This document shows positions 1 to 10,093 of a stretch of DNA of 64,000 nt, one piece after another; position 1 is the first letter of the stretch; every line of letters begins with the position of its first letter. Under the pieces are notes generated by a model. It was given only the letters and a program-made list of their open reading frames with translations, had not been told where the DNA came from and did no database searches. The stretch is from Prunus persica (taxonomy: Eukaryota > Streptophyta > Magnoliopsida > Rosales > Rosaceae), in the NCBI RefSeq assembly GCF_000346465.2, contig NC_034014.1:20973517-21037516 (forward strand), in the 5' to 3' direction. The translations under genes and the position numbers were made by a program.

Positions 1-1033
1 CGAACATTATAATTCAAAAAAGAAAAAGAATCAAAAGTCAAAAGAGCAGGACGATGCTGGTCCATCATCCAGCTCTAACATTGATGGATTCAATCCTGGT
101 GATATAGCAAAAACCATGCAGGCATTTGTCCAGAAGATGTCAAGCTACGAGGGAGCTGAGGTTCCTGAGAACAGGTTAGTGTTCTTTTGTTTACGTATCT
201 ATTGTTCGTCTCACCATTTTTGTCCCAAACACAGAAATAGGAGTACTTTGACATGGATGTGACTCGCGAGCATACATTTTTTATTGCTGGGGGCTAGATT
301 TTAAGTTGCTCCCATCTGTCATAATATAGTGCCAGCGACTTTAGAATACATCTCCTTTCTGTCATAAGAATTAAGTAACTTGCACATCTTATGCTTGCAG
401 TGATCAATGCCTTAAGTCTGGATGCCGAATGTTGTGTATGTTAACTAATTGTAGGATTAGATTGTGTGACTAAAATTGCTCGCAAATTTACTTAAATCTT
501 GGTGTGAATTTTGAGCCCATGTAACTCTTTCTTGGCTCAGTCCTGATGCTGTTGTGATCTTGAACGAGTAGGTGTAGTTACTTGCCTTTGATGAACCAAG
601 CTAATGCAAGTCACAAGTTTTGATTGTGTGAATTGGTTAATATCAAGATGAGGCACTTGGTGCACTAAGTTCTAGTTTTTCCCTGATTAAGTTTCCCAGT
701 CACTACCTTTGGACTCTGCAGGAAATCATTTTTAGGTGTCTGTGTGTTTATTAGACTAGCACTCAGTTGATCTTATTATATTTTGTAATCTTCTTTTGAA
801 GGAACCTAAAAGAAGTAGATTTTGATGCGGACCGTTTCTTTAAAGATGTAGAATCAATGATGAAGTGCCATGGTGATGAGAATGCCACTAGTGATGATGA
901 TATTGAGGAAGGGTCCTCATCCGACTTGGACTTTGGTAAGTTGTACATATTTTATCATTTCCTTTATATTTTCAATTTTTGTTATTGTTTCTAAATTTAA
1001 AACTTTGGTTTTTTTATTTATTTAAAAAAAAAA

Positions 1034-1069
<36 letters not shown>

Positions 1070-2649
1070 TGCACCAAAAGGACAAAAAGTATTAAAAAGA
1101 AAACCAGACACCAGAACCTAAGTACACAGGTTTCATCCAAATCCCTTATTCCATTAAATATAAACAAGTATCTAATAAAATCTTCAACAATCAAGAACTT
1201 GTAGAAAAAGACATGGAGGTGTCATTTCTAGGTGCAATTTCCATTCCCTCCTTGTAAAGCTAGTTTGTTCTGGTTATTGAAACGTACCACTTAAAGGAAA
1301 GAGGCATGTCTAGCTGCCTAACGCCTTGCATGCCTTTATCTGCCCACTCTCTTCCCTAAATCCTAAACTAGTAGAAGAAAGACCTTTCGCATGACCCTCG
1401 AAACCCTGAACAAAGAAAAACCAAGTTTTGTTGTCCATGCACATGGCAATTCGAAAAAAACAATCAAGACTCTCCTTTCGTAACTTGTGTGGAAACCATT
1501 CATGCAGACAATGTGAGATAATAGTGATATGTTGCACTTTTTTTCCTGATCTGAAGGATGATCCAACTTTGTTATCTCATACTTGTTTGTGATGTACTGA
1601 TGTTATAAGTTGAAGTTCATGATCATAATGTTTTTAAGCTGCTGGGTTTTTTGTATTTTTCTTCCTTTAGAGAAAATCACATTTGTTCTTACTTGAGGTT
1701 CATCATGCGTATGATGTGTGCCAAATGACACCATACTTGTGTTCTGAGCTTGTCAACTAAAATACTTTTCATTTTCAATGAAACTGATAGTCAACAACAT
1801 CTATCCCTCCAAAAGGAGAGCAAGTTGTTAAATAACATCTTGGTTTCATTTTATTTGGAAAACTTTATAATTAAATTGGTGATATTCACAGATGAGTCTG
1901 AAGATGAAAGTGAGGAGGGAGAGGATACTTTCATGCATTCTTATTCTGATGCTCTAAATGAGGAATTGAAGGCTACAACTCTCAAAAAAAGTTTTGTTCG
2001 TGCTGATGAACAAGCCCCAAAGAAGGATGAGGTATTATTTATCTTCTTTTGCAAATGGGGATAGGAAACTGAGTTTTGTTTTTAATGGTATGCACACATC
2101 ATACCATTCAAATTACGTGCTATGCTCTGTAACCATCAGGTGAGGTGGAATAGAGGGACACGGGAAGGAACAATGATTTTGTGTCTGGTGATTGACATAT
2201 GATTCAATTTTTTTACGAATATTATATATGTTCCATCTCATGGTTGCTTATTAACCAGTAAATTTAACTTTCTAAAGTTTGTCGCTATACATATTGGTCT
2301 CACTGAAATTTTTAAGCAAGACTCTTCTTTGTTGCTATGCATGTGGTCACACTGAAGTTATAAATTGATAATGCGTATTGTTTTCATGTTTGCATGAAAT
2401 CATGGCACTTCTGCATATTGTTTTGTTCTTCAGCTGATAAATGAATTGACTGTGTGCTTGCAGGGAACATCGAATGCAACAGAAGACATGGAGGAGGATT
2501 TCACTCCTGTGGATGTGGATGTGAATCTTGTCAAGAACTTCCTCGATTCATTTTCTAGCCAACAAGGCCTTCCTGGTCCTGCTTCCAATTTGCTTGGGCT
2601 AATGGGTTTACAACTCCCAAAAGATGATGACAATAACAAGAACAAATGA
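1..2649 (+). CDS. ECD: Ecdysoneless (ECD/SGT1-like) homologue, C-terminal part
   Basis: This is the 3' part of a plant homologue of ecdysoneless, a protein that in animals and yeast is linked to pre-mRNA splicing and transcription. Four exons are visible: 1-174 (reading from base 2, upstream part outside the window), 802-935, 1892-2031 and 2464-2649. All have GT-AG borders and matching phases. The encoded tail has a basic KKKK stretch, an 'IAKTMQAFVQKMSSYEGAE' segment, 'DADRFFKDVESMM', a long acidic run and the terminal 'VDVNLVKNFLDSFSSQQGL.GPASNLLGLMG' block, which I recognise as the conserved end of ECD proteins. The stop is TGA at 2647-2649. No lesion is seen. The 3'-flank from about 2852 is not native to this gene but matches the 3' end of the nicotinamidase repeat units. 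The role in plants is inferred from the family. Confidence 0.85.
1039..1066. repeat. (CT)n microsatellite in ECD intron 2
   Basis: About 14 CT units follow an A-rich tract inside the 956-bp intron 936-1891. The rest of that intron shows no gene. Confidence 0.9.
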
Positions 2650-2851
2650 GGCCTCATTTAGTCTTCTAACCCCAGTTTTGTGTTTCTTCTCCAAATATAG
2701 AGGGATGGCAACTGGGGTGGGATAAGGTTCAATGAGGGAAAATTGCCATCCCTATCAACTCGAGTTCGTATGTTGGATATTTGTAACCCTTACCTCCTTC
2801 TGATCTGACTTCCACATCGTGTTGATTATGTAGATTTTATTTTTGTTTTCT

Positions 2852-3320
2852 ACAGATGGTGATAGAGAATACAGTAATCAGCATTGTACCTTTTTTTATA
2901 AAAGAAAAAGAATGAGAAAATTGTACATGTTTTTGCCCGGCGAGCAGAAGGATACTGTAAATGCTTTGTTTCTTTGTGTACTGAAAATAACTTTAGTTTG
3001 TTGAATCAATAGAAAGGGTTGAATAATAATATTTCCTGCGAGTTGGGTTTCTGTGAATAATTTTTCCTCTTTTAGACTCAAACAATAAATTTATTGTAAT
3101 GGGCTTATTTGGTTACTTCATCTCTTCAAGAATCGTATGCCTTGGGAGAACAGAACTCATATTTATCTTTTCCTTTACTTATACGATAATGGCACCAAAT
3201 ACAAAGACAAACGTATAATGGACCAAAAGGCGAAGACAAAGTTTTGAGTCACTTCGTCTCTTTTTCTAGCAGGAGGTAAGGGTTACAAACTTACAAATAT
3301 CCTCGTGTAATTTTCTTAAG
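2852..3320 (+). pseudogene. 3' tail remnant of a nicotinamidase repeat unit
   Basis: From the segment 'CTACAGATGGTGATAG' at about 2854 the sequence runs parallel to 4963-5300, which is the last coding bases, 3' UTR and downstream DNA of nicotinamidase copy 1. Shared landmarks are the 'GAGAAAATTGTACATG' block, 'TTTCTTTGTGTACTGAAA' and the 'ACCAAATACAAAGACAAA' block. No coding exon remains here. It is best read as the end of a further, deleted unit at the left edge of the tandem array, now serving as downstream flank of ECD. Similarity was judged by eye. Confidence 0.7.
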
Positions 3321-3446
3321 CTTTCCTTCCTTATCAAATAGACCGAACTCATATTCATCCCTTTCAAATAGACCTGAACGCAACCTTATCTTTCCCTTGT
3401 GTCCTATTTTCTTTAGCAGCACCAAAAGTTTAAGACGAGAAAAAAA

Positions 3447-4983
3447 ATGGTTCAACAGATTATTGAGTTGATAGAGGAGGAGCTGCCAGTGCTCCAAATG
3501 TCTCTGGTACTCACAGGGGATGTGAAGGCCGGCCTTGTCCTTGTTGACATTGTTAATGGCTTCTGTACCGTAGGTGCTGGAAATTTGTATAAAAGATTGA
3601 TGGATTCATGCACAACACCAGTTTTTAAATTTTGGTTAAGAGTAATTCTTTTCTTTTGGCCAGTGACATGGATTAATTCTTCAATTGCACATTTTGTGAT
3701 GCATATTAAATAGGCACCAAGACAGCCTGATAAGCAAATCTCTGAAATGGTGGACGAGTCAGTGAGACTTGCAAGAGCTTTCTGTGCACAAAATGGCCTG
3801 TCTTTGCTAGTCTTGATTCTCATCACCTAGACATTCATGAGCCTCCTTATCCTCCTCATTGCATTGCTGGAACTGATGAAGCAAAGCTAGTCCCAGGTAC
3901 ACTTTGTTCTTAGCTTTCTTGTGCTTTCCATGCCCTAGTAGCTCTCCTCTAATTACACAATCATCTGCAGCCCTACAATGGTTGGAGAATGAAGCTAATG
4001 TGACACTTAGGCGTAAAGATTGCATCGACGGGTTCCTTGGTTCCGTTGAGAAAGATGGCTCTAATGTTTGGTTCCGTTGAGAAAAATGGCTCTAATGTTT
4101 TTATCAATTGGGTGCAAAGTAATCAGATCAAAGCTGTAAGCAACCTAAACCCCAAATACTGCCCATTGCTTGAAATTAATTCTGTTGTTGTTGTCTAATT
4201 TTCCCATTTATTTTTATTTTCCTTGTGTTCCAAGATATTGTTCGTAGGGATATGCATAGATATATGTGTCCTAGATTTTGTGTGTACCACTTTGTCTGCA
4301 AGAAATCGAGGTTTTCTTGTCCCTCTAGAGGATGTGATTGTATATTCTCATGGTTGCGCCACTTTTGATATTCCTGCCAACACTTACAAAGATGTTGTAG
4401 CTCATCCCCAGGTACTTCAAAATTCTAATGAAATCTTTGTATGGCTAGTAGTTGTCTTGTTCTGATTTTCTTTTCTTTTTTTGCTTTCGGTAAATGGAGA
4501 AATTATTGTATGGTATCACGTGGTCTAATGACGACATAGTTGATATTTCTCACTTTTACATACATCATCAATAAATATTCACTTATTTTATGACATGTGA
4601 TCAAGTTATACTACATGATCATGCTCGAGTATTACACTATTAAGTACTCCTTAAAATGTGTTTTTGTGCTCTAATTTTGTCCCTATATAGTATATACATC
4701 TCCAAGGACATTGGATACACAGGATGAGACAGAATTTGCTAGAACATATAACCAATTGCTATCAAATAAAAAAAAATATGTATTTGTTTTTTTCTTAAAT
4801 GATATAACTCCTCATGTTTCATATTTTGTTTGTCGTGAGTCACAGGAGTTGATGCATCATATAGGCCTTCATGTAGCCGAAGGAAGAGGAGCAAAGGTAA
4901 TGTCCCAAGTGTCATTCGATGCAAAAGATTCGGGCGACGTATCCCAAAGTGGTTTGTCATCTACAGATGGTGATAGTGAATAG
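3447..4983 (+). pseudogene. Nicotinamidase (NIC1-like), copy 1, inactivated
   Basis: Nicotinamidase hydrolyses nicotinamide to nicotinate in the NAD salvage pathway; plant NIC1 proteins have the isochorismatase fold. Recognisable exons lie at about 3447-3586 ('GLVLVDIVNGFCTVGAGNL', holding the catalytic Asp), 3714-3897, 3973-4138 ('LRRKDCIDGF', catalytic Lys), 4235-4411 ('ICIDICVLDF', catalytic Cys) and 4845-4983 ('ELMHHIGLHVAEGRGAKVMSQVSFDAKD'). Lesions: a G is missing at the exon 1 donor (about 3586) compared with copies 2 and 3; one base is lost near 3784, shifting the frame; and a 31-bp tandem duplication at 4039-4100 adds a frameshift and stop. The last exon remains open to TAG at 4981. 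A functional enzyme from this copy is very unlikely, although the three catalytic residues are still present in their exons. Confidence 0.85.
4039..4100. repeat. 31-bp tandem duplication in nicotinamidase copy 1
   Basis: Bases 4039-4069 are repeated at 4070-4100 with a single G/A difference. Copies 2 and 3 have only one unit, so this is a private duplication. As 31 is not a multiple of 3 it breaks the reading frame after 'EKDGSNV'. Confidence 0.9.
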
Positions 4984-6124
4984 ATAAAAGAAAAAAAATG
5001 AGAAAATTGTACATGTTTTTCTTTCCCGGTGAGCATAGGATGCTGTAAAATGCGTTGTTTCTTTGTGTACTGAAACAAATATTTTATTTGTTTAAAGTAG
5101 TAAATGCCTAATCGGATGAATAGTTTTTTTTTTTTTTCTTACAAGTTGGGGTTCTGTCACACAACAAAAAAATTTATCTTCCAAGAATCGTGTTCCTTTC
5201 TCATTGATGGGTGGAAGAATCAAACTCATGTTTATCATTTCCTTTACTTAAAATATAATGGTACCAAATACAAAGACAAAGATAATTAGACCGAAAAGGC
5301 CAAACCAAAGTTTTGACTTGTCCCTCTCTCTGTTTCTCTCTTGTTCTCTTTGGGCCATTAGGTTGGTTGTTTGCATGGAGCAATGAGAACGAGCACTAGA
5401 CCTACTTTTGTTGCTGTAGAATAAGAATCTCTAACCACCAGACCTAGGAGGGCCAGTCATTATTTGTCTCTTTATCGCCAACACCGCATGCAAGACACAA
5501 TAAATTAACTCTTTCATACTCTCCTACATTGCGGGACAGTACATGGTAACAAGGATAAACTTTAACCTAAATTTGATACCAAGTTTGAGGATTATTCCTT
5601 TTACACTAACTCACCTAATAAACATATTTTCCAGTACTTCTATAAATACCCTTCATTCATTTGACTTTTGTGTCATATTTTCTTTAACAGCACCAAAAGT
5701 TTACGACAAGAAAAACAAATGGTTCAACAGATTATTGATTTGTTAGAGGAGGAGCTGTCAGTGTTCCAAACGTCTCTGGTACTCACCGGGGATGTCAAGA
5801 CCTGCCTTGCCCTCGTTGACATTGTTAATGGCTTCTGTACCGTCAGTGCTGGAAATTTGGTATGTAAGATTGATGCATTTATGTACCACATCAGTTTTAA
5901 AAATTTTGGTTCTAAGTTTAAAATTTTTCTTTTGTCCAGTGACATAGATTAACATTGCAATTGTGCATTTTGTGATGCATATTAAATAGGCACCAACACA
6001 GCTTGATAAGCAAATCTCTGAAATGGTGGACGAGAGTCGATGAGAGTTGCAAGAGCTTTCTGTGATAGAAAATGGCCTGTCTTTGCTTTCCTTGATTCTC
6101 ATCATCCTAACATTCATGAGCCTC

Positions 6125-6748
6125 TGTGGGAGCATATATTTTCGTCTCCAATCAGGGCACGCCACGTGGAAAAGAAGATTATCTCTTTAATTAATTAATT
6201 AAACCAGTTTATTTGGCTAATTAATTAATTGGGATAAATATCTTAATTAATATGATATTATCTTTATTTAAAGAGATAATATCATTAATTAAGATATTAT
6301 CTTCTTAAGAGATAATATATATTTAATTCAGATATTATCAGGCCCAACTCGATTCCTACGAAATCCTAGCCCCGAGGCTCCTATAAATAGACGACCTCAT
6401 TCATCATTCAAGGTACATCTAAACCTACTCCTGATACCCGAGAAAAATACCCGAAGCTCTCTCTCCCTCTCCACTCTCCATATTTTCTCCCCATTACTCC
6501 GGCCACCACACACGGCTCCGGCCACCCGGTTTACACCCTACATAAAACTCCGTACCCTTTGCTTAGCTATTGTTTTTCTACAAACACTCGAACTAACTTA
6601 GGCATCGGAGGGCCTTTGGCCAACACCCCCCGGGTGTGGTCTATTTACTCCAGTCTTTTTTACAGGAATCGAGGAAGAGAGAGAAGGAAGATCGAAGGTT
6701 GAAGGATCTAGAAGCGAATATTCTCCCGTGAGATTATTTGCACAAACA
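6125..6748 (+). repeat. 5' LTR of the Tat element
   Basis: This 624-bp LTR starts with TG and ends with CA. It contains AT-rich palindromic stretches built on GATAATAT/ATATTATC (about 6180-6340), a TATA box, and a CT-rich region. It is about 78 bp shorter than the 3' LTR because it holds fewer copies of a roughly 38-bp internal repeat. Confidence 0.9.
6381..6390 (+). promoter_or_regulatory. TATA box of the Tat LTR
   Basis: CTATAAATAG lies in the centre of the LTR, and the same motif is at 18614-18623 in the 3' LTR. It is the likely core promoter for the genomic transcript of the element; the start site was not determined. Confidence 0.65.
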
Positions 6749-6750
6749 TT

Positions 6751-6770
6751 TGGTGCTTTCATTGAGAGCA
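6751..6770 (+). other. Putative primer-binding site of the Tat element
   Basis: TGGTGCTTTCATTGAGAGC starts two bases after the 5' LTR, the usual place for a primer-binding site beginning with TGG. I could not identify the matching tRNA by eye. Confidence 0.45.
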
Positions 6771-6844
6771 CGAGTTATACTCAACGCGTGCTCAAGGAAT
6801 CCGTTCATCCTATTTTCCAATTCATCGAAGCCTTCCAAACAACC

Positions 6845-8968
6845 ATGGTTGGAAGTAAGCGCACGAGGAGCAAAACCGCCGCTATGGCTCAATCCGTGAT
6901 GGCCCAAAGCTACTCCTCCCACGATCCCACGATCGACATGGCGGCTCCACCACCTCTCGCCGTCATAAACCCTCAGCAGCCACCCCGTGTGACTGGAATC
7001 ACCGCACCAGCCTCCGCCGCCATCGTACCATCTCAAGGCCCCATGGCCAGACCTAGCCACCTTCATAGCACCACCGTTGAGCATGGTGGAACCTCACATC
7101 TAGTTGGGCTCACTACCACTGCCGACTTTGGCCCAATCTTGGAGCAACTTCAACCATTCCCTCCATTGCCTTCGCGCTCGACGCATGCTCCCACGTACAC
7201 ATCCAATGAAACCCTAGCCCGTGTGCAATTGGGCTCCACACATTTCTCTCCTCCCGATCCACGAAGTCAAGTAGACCTTAATCTGAGAGTTGACCAGCTA
7301 ACTCAGAGAATGGACGACCAAAACAATTTGATGAGGCAGCTCCTCAACCAAATAAACTTGGCTCAAAACCTTGGCCTTGGACAACAGGGCGAAGAGAGAA
7401 GGATAAACGAACGCGCCGATAGGCAGTTCGACGGGAACCAAGCAGGTCGAGTAGGAGTAAGCAGACAAGGAAATGCGCAACAACGAGATCAGCTCGCGGA
7501 CATATCGCAAGCATCCGCAAGCCACACTCAGAGCAGATGAAGTTTCCCATCCAGATTGAATTTAAGGACCAACGTGCGCGATAGGCTGGGCCCAAGACCT
7601 AACATCCACGATCGCCTGGGCCAGCATGAAGACGTTCATGAAAGGCTAGGCTCCAGGGAGGTCAACTTGACGGCCATCGAGACGAGGATCGAGAAGAAAG
7701 GCGCTCCGCTGCCTGCTCACAGAGAAATATTCACGAAAGGATAGGCCCCTAGGGAGGTCAACCCGACAATCATCACAATGAGGGCCGTGAAGAAAGGCGC
7801 TCCGCTACTCGCTCTTGAAGAACCAATTCTCGTCGCCAAACTACTGGAAATCCCTCACAAGCGCAGTCCACCAACACGCCTCCTAGACAGCGCAACCGAG
7901 AAGGTCGACCCTCGTAAGCCAATGAGGAAGTCAATCAACATCATCTAAATCGCGAAGGCCATCAACGTGACCGACTAGCCATACGGGCAGAAGACGTTGA
8001 GAAGCTTGTGAATAACCGACTTCGAGACTTAAAGATTGGCGGAAATTTCGAAGACGCGCTACGCATTGAGGTAGACCAAGCAAACTCCTCACCTTTCACC
8101 GCCAAAATCGAGCAGGCTGCTCCCCCGAAAAGATTCTCAACGCCCTCTTTCACATGTTTCAAAGGCGATTCCGACCCTAAAAGTCATCTGAAGCATTTCA
8201 AGAGCCTTATGATCCTCTACAAAGCCAAAGACGCGCTAGTGTGCAAGGTGTTTGCAATGACTTTGCGAGGAGCAGCTCAGGATTGGTTCCATACCCTGCC
8301 ATCCGGGTCGATCAACAGCTTCAAGGAGCTTACTTACGTCTTCACTAAAGAATACACTTCTTATCGGACGATCAAGAAGAACCCTGACCATCTGTTTAAC
8401 CTGCGCAAGAAGCCCAGAGGAATCCCTTCGAGATTACATCAAGAGGTTCAAAGCAGAAAAGGCCAACATCGTAGGGTGCGATGACCAAATCGCATCCTCT
8501 GCATTCAAGAAAGGTCTTCCAGCAGAACATGACTTATGCCGCGAGTTGACTATCGCTCCCAGCCAGACTCTGGCAGAGGTCTTCGCGACAGCAGAACTCT
8601 ACGCACTCTGGGATGACGATCGAATCGCCGCGAAGAAGTCCATTGAGCAGGATGATCGACCGGCTAAACGGGCAGAACAAAGAGGCGACAGGCTTGGCAG
8701 CAGGGACAAAGACAAAGGCAGGTCACGCCCACAAATAGAGCCCACGACGAAAGAGAATTACACCAAGTTCTCTATCCCCATACATCAAATTTTAGCCCAA
8801 GTGAAGAACAAACCTTGGGTAAAAAGACCGCCACCCTTGAAAGGAGATCCAGATAAGAGAGATACCAGAAAATATTGTGCCTTCCATGCAACTCGTGAGA
8901 GAAGGTCATTGCACGGAGTTCATCGTGAAGCAGGCCATCCAGCAGATAGAAGACCGCGATACCGCTAA
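6845..8968 (+). pseudogene. Tat element gag, broken
   Basis: The first ATG in the open frame after the LTR is at 6845. The N-terminal part is Pro/Ala/Ser-rich and low in complexity. The conserved Gag core lies around 8090-8430 ('FKGDSDPKSHLKHFKSLM', 'FAMTLRGAAQDWFHTLPSGS', 'FTKEYTSYRTIKKNPDHLF'), and a zinc-knuckle-like 'KYCAFH' region follows near 8870. In-frame stops at 7538 and 7742, plus frame changes between 7744 and 8008, near 8400-8500 and near 8890, break the gene. Gag would form the particle that packages element RNA. It is not functional as it stands. Confidence 0.85.
7560..7755 (+). repeat. Degenerate 30-bp repeats in gag encoding a DRLG motif
   Basis: Four units can be aligned at about 7567, 7597, 7627 and 7726. 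They encode 'NVRDRLGPR', 'NIHDRLGQH', 'DVHERLGSR' and a decayed fourth unit. The spacing is 30 bp for the first three units and larger for the last. A linker role in Gag is possible but not shown. Confidence 0.6.
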
Positions 8969-9126
8969 GGAGCCACCCCAGAAGGTCATAAGGATTAACA
9001 CAATCCTAGCCGACTCCGAGGAGTCCGGACTGACCAACAAAGAAAAGAAGAGGAAGATCAAACAGGCTATTATGGTCTCCCAAGTCTCAACTAGCTTCTC
9101 ACTGGCAGAAGACGATCCCGTGATCG

Positions 9127-10092
9127 TGTCACATCTCGGGATCGGCTCCGCCATAGCACGATATTGTCCGCTTTGGGCCCCCCCTCTATGGCCCTCACGG
9201 TTTTATTTCTGGGAGCTCACGAGCAACTTCCCAGTGGGTCACCTATCCTGGGATTGCTCTGGCCCCCAACTCGCTTAACTTCGGAGTTCATACGACTCCG
9301 AAGCCAATGAGCTCCCAAAAGGCCTCGTGCTAGATGGATGCGGGTGTGCACATATAAGGCACATCACCCATCTCCGTTGGTTGATGTGGGATCTTACAAT
9401 CCACCCCTCTTAAGGGCCCGACGTCCTCGTCGGCACACTCGCACCACACGGCAGAGTGGCTCTGATACCAAATTGTCACATCCCGGGATCGGCTCCGCCG
9501 TAGCACGATATTATCCGCTTTGGGCCCCCCTCTCTGGCCCTCACGGTTTTGTTTCTGGGAGCTCACAAGCAACTTCCCAGTGGGTCACCCATCCTGGGAT
9601 TGCTCTGGCCCCCAACTCGCTTAACTTCGGAGTTCCTACGACTCCGAAGCCAGTGAGCTCCCAAAAGGCCTCGTGCTAGATGGATGCGGGTGTGCACATA
9701 TAAGGCACATCACCCCCTCTCCGTTGGTTGATGTGGGATCTTACAATCCACCCCCTTAAGGGCCCGACGTCCTCGTTGGCACACTCGCACCACACGGCAG
9801 AGTGGCTCTGATACCAAATTGTCACATCCCGAGATCGGCTCCGCCGTAGCACGATATTGTCCGCTTTGGGCCTCCCCTCTCAGGCCCTCACGGTTTTGTT
9901 TCTGGGAGCTCACGAGCAACTTCCCAGTAGGTCACCCATCCTGGGATTGCTCTGGCCCCCAACTCGCTTAACTTCAGAGTTCCTACGACTCCGAAGCCAG
10001 TGAGCTCCCAAAAGGCCTTGTGCTAGATGGACGCGGGTGTGCACATATAAGGCACATCACCCCCTCTCCGTTGGTTGATGTGGGATCTTACA
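9127..10092 (-). mobile_element. Cassandra TRIM element with three LTRs
   Basis: Three LTR copies (9127-9398, 9474-9745, 9820-10092; about 272 bp each) alternate with two internal segments of 74-75 bp. The outer borders carry a perfect 5-bp target duplication, GATCG (9122-9126, 10093-10097). On the minus strand each LTR runs TGTAAGATCCCAC...GATGTGACA. It contains a stretch closely resembling plant 5S rRNA (GAACTCCGAAGTTAAGCG, then GGATGGGTGAC, then CTGGGAAGTTGCTCGTG), which is the defining feature of Cassandra. The internal segment has TGGTATCAGAGCCAC (initiator tRNA-Met primer site) and a GGGGGGTGGAT-like polypurine tract. There is no coding capacity. It sits between gag and protease of the Tat element. 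Confidence 0.92.
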
Positions 10093-10093
10093 G

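Noticed and set aside
9127..10092. Possible 5S rRNA genes or a CRISPR-like array in the triple repeat
   Set aside because: The 5S likeness is partial and embedded in LTRs with primer site, polypurine tract and target duplication; units of about 347 bp in a plant genome fit Cassandra, not rRNA genes or CRISPR.
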